The notes beneath the pieces were generated by a model. The model did no database searches. It was not told where the DNA came from and was given only the letters and a program-made list of their open reading frames with translations. Shown one piece after another: positions 9,142-18,192 of a DNA stretch of 64,000 nucleotides (within the stretch, counting starts at the first letter, position 1; each line of letters starts with the position of its first letter). This DNA is from SSC4 sp964443225. Its GTDB lineage: Bacteria > Chloroflexota > Anaerolineae > SSC4 > Amarolineaceae. Location: the NCBI GenBank assembly GCA_964443225.1, contig CAYUCC010000022.1, positions 1-64,000 of the forward strand, in the 5' to 3' direction. The position numbers and the translations under genes are program-made.

Positions 9142-9798
9142 ATGCAACCAAGTATGGAAGTGCGCTGGTTTATGGTAGGAGACATGCCGGCAACGGCGGA
9201 GAGCTGGTTCAGGAGCGGCTATGTCGCGCCGGCCGATGCTCTTATCGACGACGAACGGCGGGATGACATCTACCTCAGCTTGCCCACGACGCTTGACCTA
9301 GGCATCAAGCTGCGGGCAAGTGACAAGATAGAGGTCAAACAACGCCGGGTGGACAGGGGCGTGGAACAGCTCCGCGACGACGTCAGCGGGCGCCTGGAGC
9401 AGTGGGTGAAGTGGAGTTTCCCGCTGTTGAAGGTCGATGAGAAGGGCAATGAGGTGAAGCCGCCAGACATCGCATTGCCGTCAGGTAGTTGGATCACCGT
9501 AGAAAAACGGCGACTTCTAAGGAAGTTCGAGATCAAGCCGGACGGCACGGTGGCAGCCGCCAGCGCCAAATCACGACCTGATCAGGGATGCAATCTGGAG
9601 ATTGCCTGGCTCACGATGAATGGACAGTTGTGCTGGAGCCTCGGCTTTGAATCCTTTGGTGAGTCCGATATGGTGGTCGAGAACATCCTGCGACTCGTGC
9701 TGAAGGAAGTACTTGCCGATCCAGCCTTTCCGACCATGCAGGCCCATTACTCATATGCATTCCCAACCTGGCTGGGCGCGGTTCTGGGAGGCAAATAG
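9142..9798 (+). CDS. CYTH-like fold protein of unknown function
   Basis: A 218-residue soluble protein preceded by an excellent AAGGAAGG site (9129-9136). The order of charged strands (EVRWF at 5-10, DIYLSLP, LGIKLR, IEVKQR, then EQWVKWSF) resembles the ExExK-first, KLR, ExKxR beta-tunnel signature of CYTH/triphosphate-tunnel proteins, although the first strand is EVRW rather than ExExK. If the fold is right it would bind a phosphate-rich or nucleotide ligand. It is the first gene of the tight protease run and ends 11 bp before the C1 peptidase, so it may supply a signal or regulatory function. The family assignment is my inference from pattern, not a recognised hit. Confidence 0.45.
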   Translation: MQPSMEVRWFMVGDMPATAESWFRSGYVAPADALIDDERRDDIYLSLPTTLDLGIKLRASDKIEVKQRRVDRGVEQLRDDVSGRLEQWVKWSFPLLKVDEKGNEVKPPDIALPSGSWITVEKRRLLRKFEIKPDGTVAAASAKSRPDQGCNLEIAWLTMNGQLCWSLGFESFGESDMVVENILRLVLKEVLADPAFPTMQAHYSYAFPTWLGAVLGGK

Positions 9799-9809
9799 GG
9801 AGACATCAC

Positions 9810-10826
9810 ATGACTACTAAACCGGGAACTTCACTCGTGGATGTGGCGGGCTTTCCGTCCGTCGTCGCAGACCAGTTGGGCACGCTTTGGCTAACCACAG
9901 CTGAGGAATTGGTCAGCGCCGCCAACCAAGCCACTGGCCGGGAATTGCTCGCCGCGTTCCTCACTTTGCCGGTTGAGGATGTTGACGCACTCATCGAATC
10001 AGCCAGCGCTGTGCTACCCGAAGGCGAGGCGTTTGACGAAGGAGACATGGAGTTGGCCTTCGGGGCAATACCGATAGAAAATGTCGTTGGCCCTGAAGAC
10101 GAGCCTCTTGCTTTCGCAGATGATTTGCCGTCAGAAATCGATCTTCGTGACAGGATGCCTCCAGTCCGCGACCAGGGATCGCGCGGCACCTGCGTGGCTC
10201 ACGCTACAGTAGCCGTGCGTGAATTCCTTGTGGGTGACACAAGTGCAGACGCCGACCTCTCTGAGCAATTCCTCTACTGGGCCTGCAAGCAGCAGGACGG
10301 CGCCCCTAAAGGTAAAGGCACTTTTATCAAAAATGCGATGGATGTTCTCAAAACCCTCGGTGTGTGTACTGAAAGCGTATGGCCGTACAACCACTACCAG
10401 GTCGCCAATAATGAAGGCCAGGGACCGCCCCCGGCTGACGCAGCCGCTCATGCTAAGCCATTCCAAGTGACGACGGTTCAAGAGTTGAATGGACGCTGGG
10501 TTGACACTTTGAAGAGGGTGTTGGCCACAGGCAAACCGATTGCCTTCGATGTGCCCGTTTTTGAGTCGTGGCGGCGTCCCTACTTCTTTCGCGTCGGAGA
10601 TGTCCGATCGCCGCTTCCTGGCGAGGAGATCGTTGGCGCCCATGCCATGTGTATGGTTGGCTACATCGATGACACGGATGTACCGGGTGGCGGCGTGTTC
10701 ATCGTGCGTAACAGTTGGGGCATATCGTTCGGCTACTATGGCGAGGTAGCTCCCGGGTATTGCCGGATGCCGTACGAATACGTACGCCAGTACGGTTGGG
10801 AAGCGTTTACGGCCTACGCAGATTAG
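9810..10826 (+). CDS. Papain-like C1 family cysteine peptidase
   Basis: A 338-residue protein without signal peptide. Residues 1-100 form an acidic helical N-terminal region that could act as an inhibitory propeptide. The peptidase domain follows (about 108-338). The oxyanion Gln122 and catalytic Cys128 lie in PVRDQGSRGTCVAHA, where the usual CW is CV; His278 is in VGAHAMCMVGY and Asn301 in VRNSWG. All catalytic residues are present, so it should be active against peptide bonds in the cytoplasm. It lies 11 bp after the CYTH-like gene and about 90 bp before the gingipain-like gene, all on one strand. Activation by, or of, the adjacent caspase-clan proteins is a plausible inference. Confidence 0.88.
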   Translation: MTTKPGTSLVDVAGFPSVVADQLGTLWLTTAEELVSAANQATGRELLAAFLTLPVEDVDALIESASAVLPEGEAFDEGDMELAFGAIPIENVVGPEDEPLAFADDLPSEIDLRDRMPPVRDQGSRGTCVAHATVAVREFLVGDTSADADLSEQFLYWACKQQDGAPKGKGTFIKNAMDVLKTLGVCTESVWPYNHYQVANNEGQGPPPADAAAHAKPFQVTTVQELNGRWVDTLKRVLATGKPIAFDVPVFESWRRPYFFRVGDVRSPLPGEEIVGAHAMCMVGYIDDTDVPGGGVFIVRNSWGISFGYYGEVAPGYCRMPYEYVRQYGWEAFTAYAD

Positions 10827-10919
10827 GTGTGGCGTGCCAAATTATCTCGAGTTGGGGTGGGTTAGGGCAATGGATGCACCCCAACTCGAGAGGGTCGCGA
10901 CAGTGAAAGGATGTCAATC

Positions 10920-12356
10920 ATGGCCGACGAAAGTCTGGTTTTTTTCAACGGAATCGACCCGGACACCGGTGAGTACCTGATTCCACCGATGACATTTGCG
11001 CAGGTGGCTGAACGCATCGAACAGCATAAGGTTGGCAAAACCGAGTCCGTTGCAAGCCAGCGTAGGGCAGACGCCCTGAAGCCGGTGTTAGGTGGCAGCA
11101 TAGACGATAAATTGGACGAAGTCGAAGGCGACAATGGTGGCGGCTGGGCCGTTGTTTTTCATAAAGACGAGGCTCCACACGTACGCAAAGCCCTGGAACG
11201 CCTCATCGACCACCGTTCAAAAAAAGTGAGCGAGAAGCGGTTGAAAGTGCTGACCTATTCGGGAGAACCGTCGGCGAATGACTGGCTAAAAGCTTATGGC
11301 GTAAATCCAGGAGACATCGACCCATGGCGCGTGCCGCGCTTCCTTCTGGTTGTCGGTAGTCCAGAGCAGATTCCGTATCAGTTTAGCCGTGGCTTGCCTC
11401 ACGACTATGCGGTTGGCCTGCTGCATTTCGACCAGGTGGAAGAGTATGCAAGGTACGTAGACAGCCTCATTCGCTATGAGTCTGGTGATGCAGATCCACG
11501 TAGCAAGGAAGCCGTCTTCTTCCGAACTCGCCATGAAAAAGCCACAGAGGCCAGTGCGCTGCACCTGGTGGCGCCCTTGGTTGATGGTGTGCCTGAACAA
11601 GTGGACGGTGAGCCAGCAAGGCCGGCTGTCGCCACAAGTGAGGGGTATGCCACGCGTTCGATCTTCGACGATGAGGCGACCCTTGATGCCTTGACCTCCG
11701 TGTTTGTTCCGTCGGTGGGTTCTCCGCGGCCCGCCTTCCTGTTCTCGGCTACTCATGGCGCAGGACCCGGCAAGAGTGCGCCGGAACAGACTGCCGGCGC
11801 ACTTATCTGCCAGGACAAAGCCAAGTTCAGCGCGCAGAGCTTGAACGCAACACAGGATGTCGATCTTCATGGACTATTCGTCTTCCTGAACGCCTGTTAC
11901 AGCGCAGGAACGCCCGAGCTGGACGAATATCCCATTCTTCTCAGTCGACCTGCAGCGCCTATTGCGGAGAGAGCCTTCCTAGCGGCCTTGCCCAAAGCTC
12001 TACTCAGCCATCCTTCAGGTGGTGCACTTGCATGCATCGGCCACGTCGAAAAGGCCTTCACTTACGCCTTCCTTTCGACGGGACATGAGCACCTTATCCC
12101 GCATCGCAATGCTATCATGCGTATCTTGCGAGGGCTCCCGGTTGGCTTGGCCCTGCAGGATATGCGCGATCGATTTGTTGCGCGCGACAATGAGCTGACG
12201 CAACTACTCTACAACGTCCATGCCTTTGGACTGAAAGTCAACGACGTGCACCTTGTCAACAAGTGGTGCCAACGGAACGAAGCGGGTGGATACGTCTTAA
12301 TCGGTGATCCGGCTGCAAAGCTGAACGTCACAGGTCTCTTGCCGGTCGTGGTGTAA
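10920..12356 (+). CDS. Caspase-clan (gingipain C25/CHAT-like) cysteine peptidase
   Basis: A 478-residue cytoplasmic protein with no signal peptide. Start 10920 is preferred over 10911 because AAAGGA (10906-10911) would be adjacent to the earlier ATG but 8 nt from this one. The C-terminal half has the clan CD dyad: His279 in FLFSATHGAG and Cys326 in FLNACYSAGT. The central region (120-220, with RFLLVVGSPEQIPYQF) resembles the beta-sheet part of C25 gingipain-like proteins, where VGD/VG(S) precedes an alpha/beta layer. A long region between the strands and the His carries many charged residues. It probably cleaves after a specific residue; the substrate is unknown. The position between a C1 peptidase and a CHAT protein suggests a protease cascade. 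Confidence 0.75.
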   Translation: MADESLVFFNGIDPDTGEYLIPPMTFAQVAERIEQHKVGKTESVASQRRADALKPVLGGSIDDKLDEVEGDNGGGWAVVFHKDEAPHVRKALERLIDHRSKKVSEKRLKVLTYSGEPSANDWLKAYGVNPGDIDPWRVPRFLLVVGSPEQIPYQFSRGLPHDYAVGLLHFDQVEEYARYVDSLIRYESGDADPRSKEAVFFRTRHEKATEASALHLVAPLVDGVPEQVDGEPARPAVATSEGYATRSIFDDEATLDALTSVFVPSVGSPRPAFLFSATHGAGPGKSAPEQTAGALICQDKAKFSAQSLNATQDVDLHGLFVFLNACYSAGTPELDEYPILLSRPAAPIAERAFLAALPKALLSHPSGGALACIGHVEKAFTYAFLSTGHEHLIPHRNAIMRILRGLPVGLALQDMRDRFVARDNELTQLLYNVHAFGLKVNDVHLVNKWCQRNEAGGYVLIGDPAAKLNVTGLLPVVV

Positions 12357-12413
12357 GGATTGGAGCACGAGTACCCTCCGGCGGCTTCCTGCCGAAAAAG
12401 GATCTGGTGAAAT

Positions 12414-14576
12414 ATGTCGACGGGCGACTTGACATTCATAATCGAGCTGAGCCAGTGGGATGCGCAGAGTCGTACTGTGGCTGTGACGGCGCGCGGCGGG
12501 AGCAATACGTTGACTGATCCCCATCCAGGGGTTCAAATCAACCTGGCGCGGCCGACATGGAAAGAGCCTGCCCACGTACGCGCCTACGGAATGGATTTGT
12601 ACAGCCGGCTCTTTGTGAAGGACGTAATGAATCACTACCAGCAAATGGTAGGTGAGACTAGATCGGGGGGTGCTATCCACGTGCAGTTGGAGATACGTGG
12701 TCATGCGCCAGAATTGCACGCTGTGCCGTGGGAACTCCTCTGGAGTGCCAGCAGTAAACCAGTTGCAATATCTGCAGATAGTCCATTTTCCCGTTTCTTG
12801 GTGAGCGGGAGCGGTGATCATCCGGCGGTCTTGGAGCGTCCGTTGCACCTGTTGCTGGCCATCGCTAATCCCGAGACATTGCCCTATGGGCTCAATGAGA
12901 TCGAAGGCGTCGAAGAGACGGTGAGCGTCTTAGCCGATCTGGTTAAGGCCGAGAATGGGAAGATTGTTGGAACAATCCTGCCTGGTGGCAAGCCTCTAGC
13001 CAAGGAACTGCGCGAGCGTCTCGAACGAGAGCATTGGACGATAGACGACGGCGTAACCAGCTGGCAGAACATTCTTGAGCACCTACCGGGACAGCACGTC
13101 CTTCACATTATCTCCCATGGCGTTTTCAAAACCGCAGACCTCTTTAGTGTAGAGTTGGAACTTAGCGGCGAGCTGGACAAGGGCGAGGCCGTGCCAGCTA
13201 CGCTGAAGGAAGAGTTTGAAAAAGTCGACCGGGCTCTCGGCCCGGGGAGACGCGTGGAGGTAGAATTGGCTGGTCATACCTGGGCAATCAACGACGGCAG
13301 TCGCAGGTACTTCATGCGTATGGAAACCGACGGGCTCACCGTGAAACAGAGCACGGCGTACTTGTTGCTAGAGCCACATCTCGGTGACGAGAAGGCCAGT
13401 AATCTTGGCGTCGATTTGGTATCAGACGAGACGATCGTTTCCAGTCTGACTGGTAGATTGCCAATGCCTCAACTGATCTTTTTGGCTGCATGTGAGAGCG
13501 CCAAACGGCCCGAGACAGGAGTGAACGCGTTCGTCGGTTTGGGCCCCAGATTGGTGGAAGCCGGCGTGCCGGCTGTCGTGGCCATGCAGGATGAGGTGCC
13601 CATGACCCTCATCCCGACACTGACGGCGCGCTTCTATCAAGATTTGTTTCAACACGGTCAGGTAGATAGGGCGCTGAACGTCGCGCGCGCGTCGCTGTTC
13701 AAACCTGATAGTTTTGACTGGGCCATCCCTGTCCTGTTCATGCATCTAAAGGATGGCCTGCTCTTTGGCGAAGGGGAACGGCGTACCGTGCTGTTTGATG
13801 TTTGCCACGGCCAGGATGATTGGTACCCTGCCAAGCCCACCATAAACGATGGATTCAGGGAGATAGCGAACCTTGCCAGGGAGCGGGCAGAGGTATCATC
13901 CCTGGTCAGTATTGACGATGAATTCCTGCGGGCCTGCAAAGCACTCGTCTTGACGATAGGGCCCGAGGGAAAGACATTTCTGACCGAGGATGAGATCAAG
14001 GCGATCAGGAACCTCGTGCATCGTGGTGGCGGACTGTTGGTGCTCGGAGCCTACACTGGCGACTGGCATCACGAGGCCAATCTCAATGAACTTCTAAATG
14101 TTTACGGAATGGCCTTCAACCGGAATGTCGTCTTGCAACCTCGTGCCAGAGTAGAGGATGGCCGAGGCCAATCGGGTGAACGGAAGCCGAACTCGAAGTA
14201 CGCGGCCGATGCGTCCCCAGCGCCAGGAACACTCGATGCAGGTTCACACGATGTTCTGAGGGCCCTCCTCGCCGGGGTATCATCAGTCAGAACGCTCGGT
14301 GCATGTTCGCTATACGTCAATCAAAACGTGGCGACTGCAGTGCTCCAATCTTCCTCACGTAGTGTCATCTTGGAGCCGGACCCTATCGAAGCCACCCATA
14401 TGATTAAGCAATACTTGAAAAAAGGACATGGGCCGGCAACTCTCCTGGCGGCCTCCACTACCAGCCGGGTCGTTGTTTGTGGCTGTTGGACGATGTTCCT
14501 CAATGACTTCATTGACGAAGACCTCTATGACAACAAGCGGTTGTTCCGGAATATTCTTGATTGGCTCATAGGTTAG
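12414..14576 (+). CDS. CHAT-domain protease fused to a DUF4350/GATase-like domain
   Basis: A 720-residue protein. Residues 1-115 are a beta-rich N-terminal domain shared with the next CHAT gene (both have the LHA(V/I)PWELL box). The CHAT domain spans about 140-450, with His235 in HIISHG and Cys360 in FLAACESAK, followed by the GVPAVVAMQ and FY..L strands typical of CHAT. Residues 455-720 form a second alpha/beta domain beginning VLFDVCHGQDDW, with a TEDEIKAIRNLVHRGGGLLVLG element; this resembles DUF4350/class I GATase-like (ThuA/IFT52-type) ligand-binding domains. It could make the CHAT protease responsive to a small ligand. No membrane segment. It starts 57 bp after the previous gene. The N-domain may be a protein-binding module. 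Confidence 0.8.
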   Translation: MSTGDLTFIIELSQWDAQSRTVAVTARGGSNTLTDPHPGVQINLARPTWKEPAHVRAYGMDLYSRLFVKDVMNHYQQMVGETRSGGAIHVQLEIRGHAPELHAVPWELLWSASSKPVAISADSPFSRFLVSGSGDHPAVLERPLHLLLAIANPETLPYGLNEIEGVEETVSVLADLVKAENGKIVGTILPGGKPLAKELRERLEREHWTIDDGVTSWQNILEHLPGQHVLHIISHGVFKTADLFSVELELSGELDKGEAVPATLKEEFEKVDRALGPGRRVEVELAGHTWAINDGSRRYFMRMETDGLTVKQSTAYLLLEPHLGDEKASNLGVDLVSDETIVSSLTGRLPMPQLIFLAACESAKRPETGVNAFVGLGPRLVEAGVPAVVAMQDEVPMTLIPTLTARFYQDLFQHGQVDRALNVARASLFKPDSFDWAIPVLFMHLKDGLLFGEGERRTVLFDVCHGQDDWYPAKPTINDGFREIANLARERAEVSSLVSIDDEFLRACKALVLTIGPEGKTFLTEDEIKAIRNLVHRGGGLLVLGAYTGDWHHEANLNELLNVYGMAFNRNVVLQPRARVEDGRGQSGERKPNSKYAADASPAPGTLDAGSHDVLRALLAGVSSVRTLGACSLYVNQNVATAVLQSSSRSVILEPDPIEATHMIKQYLKKGHGPATLLAASTTSRVVVCGCWTMFLNDFIDEDLYDNKRLFRNILDWLIG

Positions 14577-14611
14577 GTCGTCAGCTTTGAGACTTGACAG
14601 GAGACAGACAC

Positions 14612-14888
14612 ATGACTGCAACCTTCGAACTCGCGAAGATGAGCTTCGACCAGTACGAAGTCAAACGCGGCTATGACCCTTGGTTTCTGGGTGTACCTGT
14701 TCCGCTACCGCAGGTGGCGGCAACGCCGGAGGATGACCTCGTAACTCTGCTCGACCGGCCACTGGCTGCCCTGGCCGGTCTTTTGGATCGCTGCGATTTT
14801 CACTGGCCTCCAAGCTTCGTTTGTAGCATCGTTCTTCCATCGTGTTCTTTGCCGGAAACGGCACCGTGTGGCTGTTTTCAACGCCTAG
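14612..14888 (+). pseudogene. Remnant of a DNA/RNA non-specific (NUC1-type) endonuclease, N-terminal region only
   Basis: An ATG at 14612 with AGGAG 8 nt upstream starts KMSFDQYEVKRGYDPWFLGV and then PVPLPQ. This matches the N-terminal GYDPxFLGxxVPLP segment of bacterial endonuclease-NS proteins. In the starting frame the sequence soon turns non-protein-like and runs to 14911. In the +1 frame, 14799-14885 reads FHRVLCRKRHRVAVFNA and then stops at 14886-14888, precisely where the family has (R)RxAxFxAvNIDG. So the gene is frameshifted and truncated before its catalytic part. Its position, between two CHAT genes with the next gene's AGGA inside its end, indicates a lost nuclease component of the locus. 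Confidence 0.55.
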
Positions 14889-14897
14889 GATTGCCTT

Positions 14898-16739
14898 ATG
14901 CGCTATGCTGACCTCGAGATCCGCGTCTGGAACCAGGATGCCAACGGCTACCCAGTCGAGTTGACGCTTGACGGCGAGCAGACCCTGGGCCACGGCTTCC
15001 TGTCCGCCTCTATCGTTCCCTGGGTGCCCAGCGCCGACTCCGCCGCCGATGGCGAGCGGCTCTTCATGCTCCTCTTCGCCGACGACCGCCTGAAAAAAGG
15101 CTGGGCGTTAGCCCGCGGCAGGAAACCACAGCGTCGCGTACGCCTTCGCATCGACCCCGACGCACCCGATCTGCATGCCATCCCATGGGAGTTGCTTCGT
15201 GACCCCGGTGACAGCAAACAGCCGCTAGACCTGGCCGCCACCGACGCCACACCCTTCTCCCGCTACCTGGAAAGCGATCTGTCCCACGGTCTGCCGGTAA
15301 GCCAGCGCCCGGTCAGGGTGTTGGTCGCCATCGCCAACCCGAGTGATCTTCACAACTACGGTTTGGCCTCCATCGACGTGACTCAGGAATGGTCATCGAT
15401 TCAGGCCGAGACAGTGGGCCAGAACATCGCTCTTACTCTGCTGCCTACCCCTTGTACCCTGAGCGCCCTGGAAACTGAGCTGAAACGCGGCGCCCACCAC
15501 GTCCTGCACTTGGTCGCCCACGGCGCATTTAACGAGCATGACGGTTATGCTGTGCTTTGCCTGGCTGATGACGCCGACCATGTGCGATTTGTATCCGACG
15601 CCGAGTTTCGCGATATGCTGGCCCGCCAATTGGGCGACGTGAATCCTGGGCGGGATGATCGCCTGCGCCTGGTCTTTCTGGCCAGTTGTGACACGGCCAA
15701 ACGCGACAGCGCAGATGCCTTCCGCGGCCTGGCGCCCCAACTCATTGCGGCAGGTGTACCGGCGGTCCTCGCAATGCAGGAGCAAGTGCCAATCGTTACC
15801 TCCCAGGCTTTTGCTCGTACGTTCTACCGCCGTCTACTTGCCCATGGCATCGTAGATTTGGCGGCCAACGAGGCGCGCTCCCATGTGATAACCGCTCGGT
15901 TACCTGGCGCATCGATACCGGTCCTATTGATGCGGCTCAAGGACGGACAGCTCTTTGAGCGTCCCAAAAATCTTACCAAACGCCGCATCCTCGTGGCAAG
16001 CATCGTGGCTGCATTTGCCATTGTGTCCGCTTTTCTGCTTGCACGGCCGACGTTGGTCAGGAGTATTCAGATACAGGGCGCAGAGGCGCTCGACGCGGGA
16101 CAGTACTCAGTCGCCATCAACAGGTTTCAGTGGGCAAACAGGTTGATGTTAGGACGCGACGCGAAAGTTCACTTTAACTTGGGCAACGCGTACGAGCTGG
16201 CAGGGCCAGGGAACCGCGATGTGGCTTTAGCTGAGTATCTGCGAGCCCTAGGCTTGGACGATACCTACTTACCGGTCTACAACAACCTGGCACGACTCTA
16301 CATCGTCGTCCGGAACGATCCTGACGAAGCACTAAAAATGTTGTTGCCTGCCCAGGAAGTGGCAACAGATTCCAAAAGTAAAGCAGTCTTACACAAGAAC
16401 ACCGGCTGGGCATATTTAGCGAATGATCAGCAGGTCAAAGCCCTGGACCATTTGCACCAGGCAGAGCAACTCTTGCTGACCATGGATGCAGGCTACATTG
16501 ATATCTCTGGCTATTTGGCTGAGACCTACGGCTTGATTGCCCGAGCGCAGACCGCATTGGGGCGGACCGGAGAGGCTCGAGACGCGTGGCAATCCAGCTT
16601 GAGTTACGCCTTGGCTGTTGTCGAATCGACCGCATGCACACCACCCACGCTCCCGTGGCCGAGCGATTGTGCGAATGCCAAAGAGTGGTCTGGAAAAGCC
16701 GAAACATATCTGGAGTCTCCTGGTAATTCGTCGCCATAG
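14898..16739 (+). CDS. CHAT protease with transmembrane segment and C-terminal TPRs
   Basis: A 613-residue protein. Residues 1-110 are the same N-terminal beta-domain as in the preceding CHAT gene. The CHAT domain runs from about 130 to 355 with His208 in LVAHGAF and Cys264 in FLASCDTAK. One membrane helix (about 363-385) follows, then TPR repeats from about 392 to 560. The CHAT domain would face the cytoplasm and the TPRs the outside if the positive-inside rule (KRR just before the helix) holds. This could carry a signal from the surface TPRs to an internal protease. AGGA at 14887-14890 is placed 7 nt before the ATG. The C-terminal TPRs resemble those of the secreted paralogs downstream only in fold. 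Confidence 0.85.
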   Translation: MRYADLEIRVWNQDANGYPVELTLDGEQTLGHGFLSASIVPWVPSADSAADGERLFMLLFADDRLKKGWALARGRKPQRRVRLRIDPDAPDLHAIPWELLRDPGDSKQPLDLAATDATPFSRYLESDLSHGLPVSQRPVRVLVAIANPSDLHNYGLASIDVTQEWSSIQAETVGQNIALTLLPTPCTLSALETELKRGAHHVLHLVAHGAFNEHDGYAVLCLADDADHVRFVSDAEFRDMLARQLGDVNPGRDDRLRLVFLASCDTAKRDSADAFRGLAPQLIAAGVPAVLAMQEQVPIVTSQAFARTFYRRLLAHGIVDLAANEARSHVITARLPGASIPVLLMRLKDGQLFERPKNLTKRRILVASIVAAFAIVSAFLLARPTLVRSIQIQGAEALDAGQYSVAINRFQWANRLMLGRDAKVHFNLGNAYELAGPGNRDVALAEYLRALGLDDTYLPVYNNLARLYIVVRNDPDEALKMLLPAQEVATDSKSKAVLHKNTGWAYLANDQQVKALDHLHQAEQLLLTMDAGYIDISGYLAETYGLIARAQTALGRTGEARDAWQSSLSYALAVVESTACTPPTLPWPSDCANAKEWSGKAETYLESPGNSSP

Positions 16740-16825
16740 GTGACCCCTGGTACAGTCTCGAAAACTTGTTTCCGTTACGCTATCCTGGCGGCTCGGGTGC
16801 GTAACCGTCGAAAGGAAGTTGGAGC

Positions 16826-18010
16826 ATGACTTTAAGACGCCATCTGCTAATAAGCACCATGCTGATCTGCCTTATCACGTCGTGTGGAACATCACTGCCA
16901 GCAACTCCGCTCCCAGCAACTGCACCGCTAGCAAGCCCACTGCCAGCAACTCCTGCAACTCTATCCATGCTGCCGAATACATTGGTGATGGCTGAAGGCC
17001 AGGTGACGGTCAAGCGCCGGGAAACGACCGGCTTTGTTCCGGCCGGCGTTGGCGCCCAGGTGGAGCCGGGCGACCTGCTGCGCGTAGAGGGAGGCGAGGC
17101 TGCCATCTTCTGCGGCAACGAGACTCTGTGGGACAGCAGCCCCCTCGTTCTGACTGGTGGCGAGAGCCATGGCGTCCCATGCCTGGCCGGTCGTTCGCCG
17201 AGGCCTTTTCCTAGCCTGTCGCGGCTGCGCGAGTCGCTGCTGCGCGGCGAGACCGGCTCCCGCGTGGAGAACATTTCTTACGTTCTGAGCCCTCGGAGCG
17301 GCTTCGTTCGCAGCGACCGGCCCACGCTCCGCTGGCATACCCTTGCCAATACCGACGTCTACACTGTCACGCTTACTGGCGACGACGAGCTGGAACGCCC
17401 GCCCGTGCAGACCAGCGGTGGCGAATTGGCCTACCCGGACGCCTGGCCATCGTTGGCGGGCGGAGGCGCCAGCTACAGCCTGGTAGTTCAAGCAGGCGAG
17501 CGCAGTTCAGAGGAGGATGGTTCCGGCGCTAAGTCTTGGGGATTCTCTTTGCTCGATCCGGCCCAGGCTGCCCAATTGCAGAGCCAGGAGGCGAAGCTGC
17601 GCGCACGTCCACTTGGCGAGGACGCCTTGACGTTGTTGCTGGCCGAGCTCTACCTGAGCGATGCGTACAGGCTACGCAGCGAGGCAGCAGAGTTGCTGTC
17701 CGGAGCGACTGTCGAGAACCTGGCATCGGCACAGGTTCTCTTGGGCGAATTGTACCTGGAGATGGGGTTGGCCGACGAGTCCCAGCCGGCGTTTGATCAA
17801 GCATTGATGCTGGCTCGACAAGCCGGGCTACCGGAGTTCGAGGCCGGCGCAGCGTTCGGGCTAGGTACAGTTGCGTGCCTGCGCCAAAAGCAGTCGGAGG
17901 CCGAAGGCTACTGGCAAGCAGCGCAAACTCAATACAAAGCATTGGGAATGGCCCTACAAGCGCAGACAGCAGCGGACAGGCTGAGTGCAACACAGACCGA
18001 ATGCAACTGA
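16826..18010 (+). CDS. FecR-like/TPR lipoprotein
   Basis: A 394-residue exported lipoprotein with lipobox LITS and Cys20, then a Pro/Ala/Thr-rich linker with tandem LPATP repeats (22-46). Residues 50-135 look like a FecR-type beta-domain (an EGxVxV strand start, GxxVxPGDLLRV, then the GGEAAIF strand). Residues 150-235 form another beta-sandwich and 245-394 are helical TPR-like repeats. FecR domains in this setting often sit beside CHAT-TPR genes and are thought to act as surface sensors. The last 38 codons lie inside a 143-bp tandem duplication. The gene ends 182 bp before the first secreted TPR-CHAT gene. No catalytic residues are visible. Confidence 0.7.
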   Translation: MTLRRHLLISTMLICLITSCGTSLPATPLPATAPLASPLPATPATLSMLPNTLVMAEGQVTVKRRETTGFVPAGVGAQVEPGDLLRVEGGEAAIFCGNETLWDSSPLVLTGGESHGVPCLAGRSPRPFPSLSRLRESLLRGETGSRVENISYVLSPRSGFVRSDRPTLRWHTLANTDVYTVTLTGDDELERPPVQTSGGELAYPDAWPSLAGGGASYSLVVQAGERSSEEDGSGAKSWGFSLLDPAQAAQLQSQEAKLRARPLGEDALTLLLAELYLSDAYRLRSEAAELLSGATVENLASAQVLLGELYLEMGLADESQPAFDQALMLARQAGLPEFEAGAAFGLGTVACLRQKQSEAEGYWQAAQTQYKALGMALQAQTAADRLSATQTECN

Positions 18011-18192
18011 TAACCACTTTTGCTACATCGACAGGTCAGGAGGCCGAAGGCTACTGGCAAGCATCGCAAACTCAATACAAAGCATTGGGAATGGCCCTAC
18101 AAGCGCAGACAGCAGCGGACAGGCTGAGTGCAACACAGACCGAATGCAACTGATAACCACTTTTGCTACATCGACAGGTCAGGAGGCCGAAG
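17896..18192 (+). repeat. 143-bp tandem duplication covering the 3' end of the FecR-like gene
   Basis: Copy 1 spans 17896-18038 and copy 2 spans 18039-18181; I find one mismatch by eye (17921 G versus 18064 T). An 11-base third partial copy (GGAGGCCGAAG) covers 18182-18192 and ends at the ATG of the next gene. The same 11-mer therefore occurs three times at the boundaries (17896, 18039, 18182). Copy 1 encodes the lipoprotein C-terminus; copy 2 repeats it without a start. The boundary 11-mer doubles as the ribosome binding site of the TPR-CHAT gene. Confidence 0.9.

Noticed and set aside
8926..9147. Possible 73-residue - strand gene in the gap after the metallopeptidase
   Set aside because: Its composition is protein-like, but it starts with TTG inside the next gene's start region, has no ribosome binding site and overlaps genes at both ends.
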